NCBI RefSeq assembly: GCF_051201685.1
Contig: NZ_CP179213.1
Location: 2,356,001 to 2,420,000 of the forward strand
Reading direction: 5' to 3'
Length of the DNA: 64,000 bases
Source of the DNA: Luminiphilus sp051201685
GTDB lineage: Bacteria > Pseudomonadota > Gammaproteobacteria > Pseudomonadales > Halieaceae
The notes under the pieces are model-generated. The model did no database searches and had not been told where the DNA came from. It worked only from the letters and a program-made list of their open reading frames with translations. Position numbers and translations under genes: made by a program. Shown here one piece after another: positions 26,390-35,468 of the stretch (its first letter is position 1; each line of letters begins with the position of its first letter).

Positions 26390-27571
26390 CTACTCCAGCC
26401 CCGCCACGTCATAGGCCATGAGCTTGCCGTTGTTACTGTAGATATATAGCCGATTACCTTGTGCAATCATATCCGCACGCGCGCCACTACCATCGGGGCG
26501 AGTGCGACCGACAATGTCACCGTCTACCTGAGAGAAAAGGTGCAGATAACCCTCAAAATCAATCAGCGCTACATAACTTGACACTGTCGTTGGCCTACTA
26601 AGTCCACGGTAGCCCAGCTGAATGTTTTGCCATCGCACGCCCTGCCCATTGCGCAAATACGCGCTCACGGTCCCATCCTGGTCAGCCACGTAGACGTTAC
26701 CAAACCCCACCGCGACACCGGAAACTGAGGATACATTTTGCTGCCATATTTTACGGCCTACGCGCAGGTCTACAGCGGCAATGCGCCCTTGATAGCTCGC
26801 GGCGTAAAGCTCTCCGCTCTGCATAGCCATGCTGCCATCAATATCGACAATCCGTTCGATTTCAGATCGCCCCTGAGGAATAGCAACACGCGCCTCCCAA
26901 GCAACACTGCCATTATCGAGGGATAGAGCCAGTACCTTCCCGTCAGCAAAGCCCGCGATAGCAAAATTATCGACCACAATTGGTGTTGAGGTGCCTCGCA
27001 GCGTCAGAACCGGCACATCACTTAAATGCACCCAGCGCTGCTCGCCAGTTTCGTGGTCAAAAGCAATAAGCTTACCGTCATACGTCTGGGCGACCACCAA
27101 TTCACCATTGCCCTGGGGTGCAGCCAGCACCTCGCCCGATACCTCAGCTCTCCAGACCTCTGAGCCGTCGCTGGCATTAAGACGCAACACAGTGCCATCA
27201 GCACCGCCCAAAAATAAAGAATTTTGGTGATAGCCAACCCCGCCGGAAATCGCAAGGCCCAACTTAGCGGACCAGAGCTTCCTCCCGTTAGTGGCATCAA
27301 CTGCCGCCACCACACCTTCAGCCGCAGCGACGTACAGCGTATTCTCAGCCAGCACAGGCGTTATCTTATAAAAGCCCTTACCCTGCCCATCACCAATCGA
27401 TGTGGACCAACGCTTGGAGAGTTTGACCTTCTGATCGATATCAGTGAGCTCCACGGGCTCCGTCGGGTCGTACTCATCATCCGAGAACCAACCGCCAATA
27501 GTTTCACAGCCCGCCAGCGTTGTAACAGCCAAACAGACGGCCACTAATTTAGGTAGCTTTAAACAGTTCAA
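26390..27571 (-). CDS. bamB: outer-membrane protein assembly lipoprotein BamB
   Basis: 393 residues. Lipobox TLAGC with Cys22, then an eight-bladed PQQ-like beta-propeller with repeats such as ATNGRKLWSAKLG, ASDGSEVWRAEVSG and LDNGSVAWEARV. BamB is a periplasm-facing lipoprotein of the BAM complex and helps deliver unfolded barrel proteins to BamA. Its start overlaps the yfgM stop by 4 bp, so translation is coupled. Confidence 0.95.
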   Translation of the reverse strand: MNCLKLPKLVAVCLAVTTLAGCETIGGWFSDDEYDPTEPVELTDIDQKVKLSKRWSTSIGDGQGKGFYKITPVLAENTLYVAAAEGVVAAVDATNGRKLWSAKLGLAISGGVGYHQNSLFLGGADGTVLRLNASDGSEVWRAEVSGEVLAAPQGNGELVVAQTYDGKLIAFDHETGEQRWVHLSDVPVLTLRGTSTPIVVDNFAIAGFADGKVLALSLDNGSVAWEARVAIPQGRSEIERIVDIDGSMAMQSGELYAASYQGRIAAVDLRVGRKIWQQNVSSVSGVAVGFGNVYVADQDGTVSAYLRNGQGVRWQNIQLGYRGLSRPTTVSSYVALIDFEGYLHLFSQVDGDIVGRTRPDGSGARADMIAQGNRLYIYSNNGKLMAYDVAGLE

Positions 27572-28233
27572 GAGGCCTCCTCAGCTGGCGCTAGACGGGA
27601 TTCAAGACTCGTTATTTTTGTATCCAAAATACCCGGTGGGTTGCCCAGCGCCAGCAGTACGGCGCGCGCTTCGCGGTAGGCACTTAACGCCTCAGCGTGT
27701 CGGCCCTCAGCTACTAAAATATCACCCTTCGCCGTCGCGTAAGCCGCCGGATACGCACCTTTGTTTGAGTCCAAAATAGCCAAGGCGGCTGTGGTATCAC
27801 CTTGGTCGGCCAGCACTCTAGCTAGGCGCAGTTGAATCAGTTGTCCAAGCTCAGAGTTCTCACCCTCTTTCGTCAGAGCCCAGCGCAACTCACTTTCTGC
27901 AACATCCAAGTCACCTGCTTCAACCGCAAGAGCGGCAAGCTGAAGTGCGGCAAATCGTGCATAAACCGTCCCGCTGAAGTCGTCCTTCAAAGATTCTGCT
28001 AAGGCATTAATAGTTTCGATCGAACCACTATCGTCAGACTGCACTGCGACCTCTATGGCACCCCATGCGTCTGAGGCCATTTCGGCCTGCTGCGCTGACC
28101 AGCCCTGATACTGCTGCCAGCCCACCGTACCAGCGACTGCCAATACGACCCCCGCCATCGTACTCTTGCCGTTTTCATCCCACCAACGCTTGAGTGCTTC
28201 AACCTGCTCGTCATCTTCTAGATGATCTGCCAT
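27568..28233 (-). CDS. yfgM: YfgM-type ancillary SecYEG translocon subunit (TPR protein)
   Basis: 221 residues. A short cytosolic part with DEQVEALKRWWDENGK, one membrane helix (about 24-42), then a periplasmic tetratricopeptide-repeat domain. This is the YfgM/Tol-Pal-like TPR family that binds SecYEG and periplasmic chaperones. It sits 3 bp after hisS and overlaps bamB, the conserved order of this cluster. Confidence 0.92.
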   Translation of the reverse strand: MADHLEDDEQVEALKRWWDENGKSTMAGVVLAVAGTVGWQQYQGWSAQQAEMASDAWGAIEVAVQSDDSGSIETINALAESLKDDFSGTVYARFAALQLAALAVEAGDLDVAESELRWALTKEGENSELGQLIQLRLARVLADQGDTTAALAILDSNKGAYPAAYATAKGDILVAEGRHAEALSAYREARAVLLALGNPPGILDTKITSLESRLAPAEEAS

Positions 28234-28236
28234 GCC

Positions 28237-29517
28237 CTATTCTCCAATTTTTTCAGCGAATGATTCCGCCAAAAATGCTGACAATTGATTATCCGGGAGC
28301 GTCACTTGCTCTCCCTCACTTCGTAATGGTTTCAAAGTAACAGACTCACTTGCCACTTCAGAGTCTCCATAAACCAGCGCAAATCGGGCACCGCTGCGAT
28401 CTGCGCGTTTAAACTGACTTTTGAAACTCCCACCGCCCAGGTGGGCTTGAATGGCTTGCCGAGGCAATGCCCGCCTCAGCGCCTCAATTCGGGGTAGTGC
28501 ATGCAGTTGAGCTTCCTTGTCCGCAGTCACGACATAGATGTCGGCCTGAGGCGTGGCATGGGCCTCCAAACCTTTAAGCAACAACACCAGTCGCTCTAAC
28601 CCTATTGCAAACCCAGCGGCCGGTGTCCCACGACCACCAAACTGCGCTACGAGGCCATCGTAACGGCCACCACCACAAACCGTACCCTGCGCGCCCAGAG
28701 CATCGGTGGTCCATTCAAAAACTGTTTTATTGTAGTAATCGAGACCGCGAACCAAACGGTCGTTCACCACATAGGGCTGCCCCGCCGCGTCCAACATCGC
28801 TAGGAGGGCTGCAAAGTCATCTCGAGACTCATTATCGATGAAGTTTGCAAGAGTTGGAGCACCTACCAATAGCGCCTGGGTCTCCGAATTTTTGCTGTCC
28901 AATATACGCAAAGGATTTGTCTCAAGTCGACGCTGGCTATCATCATCCAGGGCCTCTCGATGATCAGACAAAAACTCCACCAAGGCCGCTTTAAACAACC
29001 CTCTCGATTGGGGGCTCCCTATGGAATTTATTTCTAGGGTCAGCAACTCTTGCACACCTAAGCCACACCAAAGGGCATTCGACAGCAAAATTAACTCGGC
29101 ATCTAAGTCGGGGGTTGCAACGCCAAACCCCTCAACACCGAGCTGATGAAACTGTCTCTGTCGACCTTTTTGAGGTCTCTCGTACCGGAACATTGGACCT
29201 TGGTACCACAGCTTCTGCACCGTCTGCTGAAGGTTGTGCTGCACAACGGCGCGCACACACCCAGCTGTGCCTTCTGGGCGCAGTGATAGGCTCTCATCAT
29301 TGCGATCAGCGAAGGTGTACATTTCCTTTTCGACAATGTCAGTGACCTCCCCAATTGAGCGGGAAAACAGCTGAGTAGATTCGATAATAGGCAAACGAAT
29401 TTCTTGGTAGCCATACTGCTGTAAGACGGCTGCAGCAACGCCCTCTAGCTGCTGCCAAAGGGCGCTGTCTTCAGGAAGAATGTCTACCATTCCACGCACT
29501 GATCGATAATCGGTCAT
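28237..29517 (-). CDS. hisS: histidyl-tRNA synthetase
   Basis: 426 residues, class II aminoacyl-tRNA synthetase. Motif 1 and 2 regions (MFRYERPQKGRQRQFHQ near 112-128), the histidine-specific loops LVRGLDYYNKTVFEW and GGGRYDGLV, and motif 3 GFAIGLERL are present; the last 100 residues form the anticodon-binding domain. It charges tRNA-His. 11 bp separate it from ispG upstream. Confidence 0.97.
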   Translation of the reverse strand: MTDYRSVRGMVDILPEDSALWQQLEGVAAAVLQQYGYQEIRLPIIESTQLFSRSIGEVTDIVEKEMYTFADRNDESLSLRPEGTAGCVRAVVQHNLQQTVQKLWYQGPMFRYERPQKGRQRQFHQLGVEGFGVATPDLDAELILLSNALWCGLGVQELLTLEINSIGSPQSRGLFKAALVEFLSDHREALDDDSQRRLETNPLRILDSKNSETQALLVGAPTLANFIDNESRDDFAALLAMLDAAGQPYVVNDRLVRGLDYYNKTVFEWTTDALGAQGTVCGGGRYDGLVAQFGGRGTPAAGFAIGLERLVLLLKGLEAHATPQADIYVVTADKEAQLHALPRIEALRRALPRQAIQAHLGGGSFKSQFKRADRSGARFALVYGDSEVASESVTLKPLRSEGEQVTLPDNQLSAFLAESFAEKIGE

Positions 29518-29528
29518 AAGCTTGTCTG

Positions 29529-30656
29529 TTAGGTGCTGCGGAGAATGATCTGTTCGTCAGCGGCCGCGCGCTCTGATACTAATTGATCGGCACGTTCACG
29601 GATTACAGACTCTAAGTGATCGACAAAATCCTGATTACTGACTTTATGGTCGGGCTCGCCGGCGATGTAAATCAAGTTGCTGGGCGTGGCTCCAGTAAGG
29701 CCAACGTCTGCCTCCCTAGCTTCTCCCGGACCATTAACAATGCAGCCAATCACGGCGACGTCCATGGGCGTCCGGATATCTTCCAAGCGACGCTCCAATT
29801 CGTTCATCGTACCGATCACATCAAAGTTTTGACGCGAGCAGCTGGGACAGGCAATGAAGTTAATGCCGTTGGCACGGAGCTTGAGGCTTTTGAGTATTTC
29901 AAAACCAACTTTGACTTCCTCTACCGGATCGGCCGCTAACGAAATACGAATCGTATCGCCAATACCATCGAGTAACAGGGCACCCAACCCCACAGCCGAT
30001 TTCACGGTACCACCCCGCAAGCCACCGGCTTCAGTAATACCCAAATGCAGCGGCTGCTCAATTTGGGTGGCAAGATTTCTGTAGGCGGCCTGAGCCATGA
30101 AAATTTCGGAGGCCTTAACGCTAACTTTAAAATTCTCGAAGTTATAGCGGTCCAGAATATCAACGTTGCGCAGCGCCGATTCCACCAGTGCCTCTGCAGT
30201 TGGCTCGGGGTACTTCCGCATCAGCTCTTTGCCCAGTGATCCCGCGTTGACACCAATTCGGATCGGAATGCCACGATCCTTACAGGCTGCAATCACTTCT
30301 TTAACTTTTTCTTCTCTACCAATGTTACCGGGGTTGATGCGTAAACAATCGACACCATACTCGGCAACTTTCAAGGCGATCTTGTGATCAAAATGAATAT
30401 CAGCGATGAGGGGGACGGAGACCTGCGCTCGAATGTCTCGAAAGGCGTCTGCCGCTTCCATACTGGGCACCGACACCCGCACTATGTCAGCTCCAGCATC
30501 GGCGATAGCACGAACCTGCGCCACAGTAGCAGCTACATCACAAGTTTCAGTGTTCGTCATGCTTTGGACGCTAATGGGGGCATCGCCACCAACAGGCACG
30601 TTGCCAACCATGATCTGGCGACTCTTGCGCCGTTTAATGGGTGATTCCTGTTTCAT
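29529..30656 (-). CDS. ispG: 4-hydroxy-3-methylbut-2-enyl diphosphate synthase (flavodoxin)
   Basis: 375 residues from the ATG at 30654-30656; the frame stays open for another 50 codons upstream, but that stretch overlaps the preceding gene's end and is not conserved-looking. IspG (GcpE) reduces methylerythritol cyclodiphosphate in the MEP isoprenoid pathway. The TIM-barrel start (SVQSMTNTETCDV) and the [4Fe-4S] ligands CPSC (near 270) and GCIVNGPGE are seen. In many relatives rodZ lies immediately upstream; here pilF does, so rodZ is missing at this position. Confidence 0.96.
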   Translation of the reverse strand: MKQESPIKRRKSRQIMVGNVPVGGDAPISVQSMTNTETCDVAATVAQVRAIADAGADIVRVSVPSMEAADAFRDIRAQVSVPLIADIHFDHKIALKVAEYGVDCLRINPGNIGREEKVKEVIAACKDRGIPIRIGVNAGSLGKELMRKYPEPTAEALVESALRNVDILDRYNFENFKVSVKASEIFMAQAAYRNLATQIEQPLHLGITEAGGLRGGTVKSAVGLGALLLDGIGDTIRISLAADPVEEVKVGFEILKSLKLRANGINFIACPSCSRQNFDVIGTMNELERRLEDIRTPMDVAVIGCIVNGPGEAREADVGLTGATPSNLIYIAGEPDHKVSNQDFVDHLESVIRERADQLVSERAAADEQIILRST

Positions 30657-30681
30657 GTCACCGACCGATCGAGATTTTTTC

Positions 30682-31455
30682 TCATTGTAACCCTTGCCGG
30701 GCCTGCAGTGCTCGATATTCCTGCGAATCAGGATAGAGATTACGCAAGGCCAGCTCGTAACTGCTCTGGGCATCTTTGTCGCCCGAGGCACGTGAAATAT
30801 CAACACCTAACATAAACCCGCGGGGCGACTGACGTGGCACAACCGTGCGATAAACCCCGTAGTAGGATTCAGCATTGGCAACATCCTCAGCCGCCAGTCG
30901 CAGGTAACCCATTTCTAAAAGCGCAATGGGGTTTCGTCGATCCATTCGCAGAGCACGACTAAATGCATCTTCCGCACCGGCACCATTTCCTAGGTTTAGT
31001 CGACTCATACCCAAATTAATATAGGCAAGTGGCCGGCCAGAATAGAGAGAATCCTCCGCTACAATCGCAAACTCCTGCTCTGCCTCTTGGTAACGTCCTA
31101 GGAAAAATAAAAATGCGGCATAGTTATTCCTAGCTCTGGACAACTTAGGGTCTATTCTCAGAGCACGTTTAAAACTTTCCTCAGCGCGCTCGTATTCACC
31201 CGTGCTTTGATACACCAGTCCAAAAGCCTCGTGGACCGACGCATTACCCGCATCAATATTGTTTGCAAGCTCAAGGTTTCGCTTCGCGTTCTCCCAATCG
31301 CCACGACCAATGTACTGCCGAGCCAGCTCAACTCGGCGTTCCAGGGCCGCTTGAGGATCCCCTTCATTGTCTATGCCGCCCACGGTCTCGGTGATACACG
31401 ATGACAGCAAGCAAACCGTGGCCAAAACGAATACGCCTAAAATCACTGATTTCAT
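30682..31455 (-). CDS. pilF: type IV pilus biogenesis/stability lipoprotein PilF (PilW)
   Basis: 257 residues. Lipobox LLSSC with Cys20, then about six tetratricopeptide repeats (for example YIGRGDWENAKRNLELA and YQSTGEYERAEESFKRAL). PilF is the outer-membrane pilotin for secretin PilQ multimerisation in type IV pili. It overlaps rlmN by 4 bp (ATGA), the conserved rlmN-pilF arrangement. Confidence 0.94.
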   Translation of the reverse strand: MKSVILGVFVLATVCLLSSCITETVGGIDNEGDPQAALERRVELARQYIGRGDWENAKRNLELANNIDAGNASVHEAFGLVYQSTGEYERAEESFKRALRIDPKLSRARNNYAAFLFFLGRYQEAEQEFAIVAEDSLYSGRPLAYINLGMSRLNLGNGAGAEDAFSRALRMDRRNPIALLEMGYLRLAAEDVANAESYYGVYRTVVPRQSPRGFMLGVDISRASGDKDAQSSYELALRNLYPDSQEYRALQARQGLQ

Positions 31456-32618
31456 GTTCGGTCACCCTCCGTCACGGCATTGCTTGCCGAATTCAACTGA
31501 CGGTATCGCTCAGAACGTCGGGTCCGGTCAACTACTTCTCCTACCAACTGCCCGCAGGCAGCATCAATATCATCGCCCCGGGTACTGCGTACCGTGACGA
31601 TAAAGCCTGCATCAACCAGAACTTGCCAAAAACGCGATACGGCGTTGCCACTAGGGCGATCAAATCCTGAGTTAGGAAAGTGATTAAAGGGGATTAAGTT
31701 AATCTTGCAAGGGTAGTCTTTGAGCAGGGCACTCAGCTCTCGCGCGTGTTCCGGCTGATCGTTTACCCCTGCCAACAATGTGTACTCAATGGTCACAACC
31801 CGTTTTCGGTCTGACTGAGCATCAATGTAGTCTCTAGCGCTTTGTAGCAGTTGTTTGATTGGATAGCGGCGATTGATAGGGACAATTTGATTACGGATTT
31901 CATCATTTGGGGCGTGTAAAGACACGGCTAAGCTGACGTCGGAGAACTCCGCCAAACGATCCAGCGCCGGTACAACTCCAGAAGTGCTTAAAGTTACCTT
32001 TCGCTTCGACAAGCCGTAGGCCAGATCATCGGTCATGAGGCTCATGGCAGAAACCACGTTGTCAAAATTTAGGAGGGGCTCTCCCATTCCCATCATCACG
32101 ACGTTGGTCACTATACGTCCTTTTCCCGACTGCCAACCATCGTAGGAATTGATCGCCAACCAGACCTGACCGATTATTTCTGCTGCGGTGAGATCCCGCT
32201 GGAAACCCTGCTTTCCCGTGGAACAAAATTTACAGTCGAGACTGCAGCCTACCTGAGAAGAAACGCATAAAGTCGCCCTTCCCGCTTCCGGAATCAACAC
32301 GGCCTCCACCAAAGCACCCCCGGCAACCCGAATGGCCCATTTCCGAGTGCCATCGGCGGAATCCTGCTGATCGGCAATTTCTGGTGGGATAATGGTAGCA
32401 AGCGACTCTAACTTTTCGCGCAGCCCCTTGCCTAGGTTGCTCATTGCTGCAAAGTCGGTCACGCCTTGGTGGTGAATCCACTTCATCACCTGCTCAGCGC
32501 GAAACCGCTTCTCGCCAAGGTAAGTGAAGAAACTCTCCATCTGCTGGCGACTGAGCCCCAACAGATTGACCTTTGCTGCGGCACTGGAGCTCGCGATCAA
32601 ACTGTTGGCGACTGTCAT
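31452..32618 (-). CDS. rlmN: dual-specificity 23S rRNA/tRNA adenine-C2 methyltransferase RlmN
   Basis: 388 residues, radical-SAM enzyme. The CX3CX2C cluster motif is CSLDCKFC (about 123-130), followed by GMGEPLLN; the catalytic C-terminal Cys is in AACGQL near 357. It methylates A2503 of 23S rRNA and A37 of some tRNAs. The N-terminal 20 residues are weakly conserved, so a slightly later start is possible. Lies 22 bp downstream of ndk. Confidence 0.96.
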   Translation of the reverse strand: MTVANSLIASSSAAAKVNLLGLSRQQMESFFTYLGEKRFRAEQVMKWIHHQGVTDFAAMSNLGKGLREKLESLATIIPPEIADQQDSADGTRKWAIRVAGGALVEAVLIPEAGRATLCVSSQVGCSLDCKFCSTGKQGFQRDLTAAEIIGQVWLAINSYDGWQSGKGRIVTNVVMMGMGEPLLNFDNVVSAMSLMTDDLAYGLSKRKVTLSTSGVVPALDRLAEFSDVSLAVSLHAPNDEIRNQIVPINRRYPIKQLLQSARDYIDAQSDRKRVVTIEYTLLAGVNDQPEHARELSALLKDYPCKINLIPFNHFPNSGFDRPSGNAVSRFWQVLVDAGFIVTVRSTRGDDIDAACGQLVGEVVDRTRRSERYRQLNSASNAVTEGDRT

Positions 32619-32640
32619 AATGAAAGGTCAGCGGGGCGCC

Positions 32641-33066
32641 TTAGCGCTCGCAAACCTCATTAGCGGCAAAAAAGTAAGCAATTTCACGAGCAGCTGACTC
32701 GGGAGAGTCTGATCCGTGAACCGCATTCGCATCGATAGTGGTCGCAAAATCGGCACGGATCGTTCCCGCTGCAGCTTCCTGAGGGTTCGTCGCCCCCATT
32801 AATTCTCGATTTTTAGCGATGGCACCCTCGCCTTCGAGCACCTGAACAACCACGGGGCCCGAAGTCATAAATTTCACCAGGTCATCATAAAAAGGACGAC
32901 CCTTATGCTCAGCGTAAAAGCCCCCTGCGGTGGCGTCAGACAACTGCACCATGCGAGACGCCGCTATGCGCAGCCCAGCTGCCTCAAAACGCGTATAAAT
33001 TTCGCCGATAACATTTTTGCCGACAGCATCAGGCTTGATAATTGATAAGGTACGTTCAGTCGCCAT
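32641..33066 (-). CDS. ndk: nucleoside diphosphate kinase
   Basis: 141 residues from the ATG at 33064-33066, where the universal MATERTLSIIKPDAV start occurs; an upstream in-frame start at 33117 is not family-like. Active-site histidine is in NAVHGSDS near residue 117. It balances NTP pools through a phosphohistidine intermediate. A good promoter is centred 80 bases upstream, so ndk probably starts the ndk-rlmN-pilF unit. Confidence 0.97.
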   Translation of the reverse strand: MATERTLSIIKPDAVGKNVIGEIYTRFEAAGLRIAASRMVQLSDATAGGFYAEHKGRPFYDDLVKFMTSGPVVVQVLEGEGAIAKNRELMGATNPQEAAAGTIRADFATTIDANAVHGSDSPESAAREIAYFFAANEVCER

Positions 33067-33131
33067 GGGGCACTCCGAGTAGGAAAAAAGTTGATACAAG
33101 GGCTTCACAGCCCCCATTTCTAAGCGCGCGA

Positions 33132-33160
33132 ATTATAAATGAGGGGCGCGGCTATGTCAT
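33132..33160 (-). promoter_or_regulatory. sigma-70-type promoter of ndk
   Basis: On the minus strand: ATGACA (33155-33160, 5 of 6), a 17-bp spacer and perfect TATAAT (33132-33137). The predicted leader is about 60 bases. Confidence 0.7.
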
Positions 33161-33273
33161 CGTCGACTAATTACCCTAAAACGCTCCCCGCAGTACCCGG
33201 TCAGCCCAAGATTAGGGGGGGTCTCACCAGTTGCAAACGGCCTTCGGGGCGTCCGCTATTGGAATAACGGTGT

Positions 33274-33612
33274 TCAGTGATGCTCCCGGGCGTGGTTGAT
33301 GGTGTACCTTGGGATTTCCACCACCAAAGGCTCGTCCGCAACGAGAGCCTGGCATGACAGCCTAGACTCAGGCTCCAAGCCCCAGGCCTTGTCAAGAAAG
33401 TCTTCCTCGAGCTCATCGGCATCGTCTAGGGACGCAAATCCCTCACGAATGATGACGTGACAAGTGGTACAAGCACAAGACATCTCGCAAGCATGCTCTA
33501 TGGCGATATCGTGAGCCAATAAAGCATCACAGATTGATGTTCCAACCTCTGCTTCGACAACCGCTCCCTCCGGGCAAATATCGCCGTGGGGCATAACAAC
33601 TATCTGGGTCAC
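33274..33612 (-). CDS. fdx: ISC-system [2Fe-2S] ferredoxin
   Basis: 112 residues of the adrenodoxin-like ferredoxin type. Cluster ligands are the CX5CX2C run in CEMSCACTTC plus a distal Cys in LSCQALV. It supplies electrons for cluster assembly on IscU. Its start overlaps the hscA stop by 4 bp. The gene often following it, iscX, is not found in the 207 bases before ndk. Confidence 0.95.
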   Translation of the reverse strand: MTQIVVMPHGDICPEGAVVEAEVGTSICDALLAHDIAIEHACEMSCACTTCHVIIREGFASLDDADELEEDFLDKAWGLEPESRLSCQALVADEPLVVEIPRYTINHAREHH

Positions 33613-35468
33613 GACTCCGCTTCTCCTTCCAATGTAGTCACTGAGATACCACCCAGCGCTGACTTAATACTGCGATCCATGCGCCGTGCAGCTAATAGTT
33701 CTGAGGCGCGACCAGTCACTTCGATCGACTTCCTCAAACTCTCAATGTCATTGCCTTGGCTAGCATCGACAAGGCCGTTGACTGCAATCATCAGTGACTC
33801 TCGCTCATGATCGCTCAAGAGATCTCCGTCACCGGCAACAGCCGCCTGAATACCCGCAACCAGCTGCTCAGCCTCAACCTTTGCTTCCGCCAATTGACGG
33901 GCATGCATATCCTCAGAGGCATGCTCATAACCCGCGCGTAACATATCAGCGATATCGTCTTCGGCAAGACCAAAGGCAGGCTTAACCACCACACTAGCCG
34001 TTGCCTGCGTCGTGGCTTCTTGCGCCTTCACCTCGAGCAGCCCATCGGCATCAACCTGAAAAGTTACCTCGAGTCGTGCCGCACCAGCCACCATAGGCGG
34101 AATACCCGCCAATTCAAAAGTCGCCAATGAGCGACAGTCCGCAACGCGCTCTCGCTCACCCTGCACAACGTGCACAATAAGGCCGGTTTGGCCGTCTTTA
34201 GCCGTCGTGAACTCCTGCGCTCGAGCTACAGGAATGGTCGTATTTCTAGGCACAATACGCTCCACCAACCCGCCGTAGGTCTCAACGCCCAAAGATAGCG
34301 GAATGACATCGAGCAATAGCAGGTCTTCAGCGTCGCGATTACCAATAAGTAAGTCGGCTTGCCGCGCCGCACCCATCGCCACCACGCGATCTGGGTCAAT
34401 ACTGCTCAACGGCTCCTTGCCAAAAAGTGCCGCCACCACTTCAGCTACGATTGGCATGCGGGTTGAGCCACCCACTAAGATGACCTGATCAATCTCTGAG
34501 ACACCAGCGTCCGCAACACATTGGCGGCATGCGTCGAGACTACGATTCACTAGGTCAGCACAAGCACTATTAAAAAGTTGTCGCGTCACCGTAACAGTCC
34601 CGCCACTACCGACAACGTCGTCGAGACCAACTTCGATCTCAGCTTCAGTAGTAAGCGCCTCTTTCACTGTACGTGCGCAGTGGAGTAAGGCCCTTTCTTG
34701 AGCGGGACTCAAGGTGCCCATTCCGGCGCTGTCGCGGATTATCTCGACCAATCGCCGATCAAAATCATCCCCCCCGAGAGCGCTGTCACCCCCAGTCGCC
34801 AGAACCTCAAATACACCCCGCTCTAGCCGAAGAATAGACACATCAAATGTGCCACCACCAAGGTCGTAAACGGCGACTACACCCTCGTCACCAGAATCGA
34901 GCCCGTACGCGACAGCTGCTGCTGTGGGTTCATTCAGCAAGCGCAGGACATTGAGTCCACTGAGCTCTGCCGCCTGTCGGGTGGCTAAACGCTGAGCATC
35001 GTCAAAATAGGCAGGCACCGTGATGACAACCCCTGCAATGGGTGTGCTGAGTGACAGCTGAGCGCGATCGCGAAGAGCCCCCAATAACGCTGCAGAAACC
35101 TCTACTGGGGTGACGGGTCCCTGAGAAGTTTCAAAGGCTACGCCGCTGTCTGCGAGCTTGATGTAGCTACTCGACGCGATCTCCTCTCGGCTTCGACCAA
35201 GGTACCGTTTGGCCGATGCAATAGTGTCGTGGGGCGCTGATACGGCCAAAGCCTCCGCCGCCGAACCAACAACAACGCCTTCATCTCCGAAGTGCACGAC
35301 CGAAGGCAAACACGCAGCGCCGTTCTCGTCGGTCAAGACTTTAACGGCACCGTCGCTGACGTGCGCCACTAAGCTATTAGTTGTTCCCAAATCAATACCC
35401 AGAGCCAACCTTCGCTCCGCAGGCTGATTGGCGACCGCACCGGGTTCGGATATCTGTAGCAAAGCCAT
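33609..35468 (-). CDS. hscA: Fe-S protein assembly chaperone HscA (Hsp70 type)
   Basis: 619 residues. The N-terminus MALLQISEPG followed by LALGIDLGTTNSLVA is characteristic of HscA, and the ATPase and substrate-binding domains are complete. With HscB it binds the LPPVK motif of IscU to help cluster transfer. The family-typical start lies 77 bp inside the end of hscB, so the genes overlap unusually far. Confidence 0.96.
   Translation of the reverse strand: MALLQISEPGAVANQPAERRLALGIDLGTTNSLVAHVSDGAVKVLTDENGAACLPSVVHFGDEGVVVGSAAEALAVSAPHDTIASAKRYLGRSREEIASSSYIKLADSGVAFETSQGPVTPVEVSAALLGALRDRAQLSLSTPIAGVVITVPAYFDDAQRLATRQAAELSGLNVLRLLNEPTAAAVAYGLDSGDEGVVAVYDLGGGTFDVSILRLERGVFEVLATGGDSALGGDDFDRRLVEIIRDSAGMGTLSPAQERALLHCARTVKEALTTEAEIEVGLDDVVGSGGTVTVTRQLFNSACADLVNRSLDACRQCVADAGVSEIDQVILVGGSTRMPIVAEVVAALFGKEPLSSIDPDRVVAMGAARQADLLIGNRDAEDLLLLDVIPLSLGVETYGGLVERIVPRNTTIPVARAQEFTTAKDGQTGLIVHVVQGERERVADCRSLATFELAGIPPMVAGAARLEVTFQVDADGLLEVKAQEATTQATASVVVKPAFGLAEDDIADMLRAGYEHASEDMHARQLAEAKVEAEQLVAGIQAAVAGDGDLLSDHERESLMIAVNGLVDASQGNDIESLRKSIEVTGRASELLAARRMDRSIKSALGGISVTTLEGEAES

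Noticed and set aside
33235..33262. UUCG-type hairpin after fdx as the isc operon terminator
   Set aside because: The stem has a central mismatch and no T-tract follows on the minus strand.
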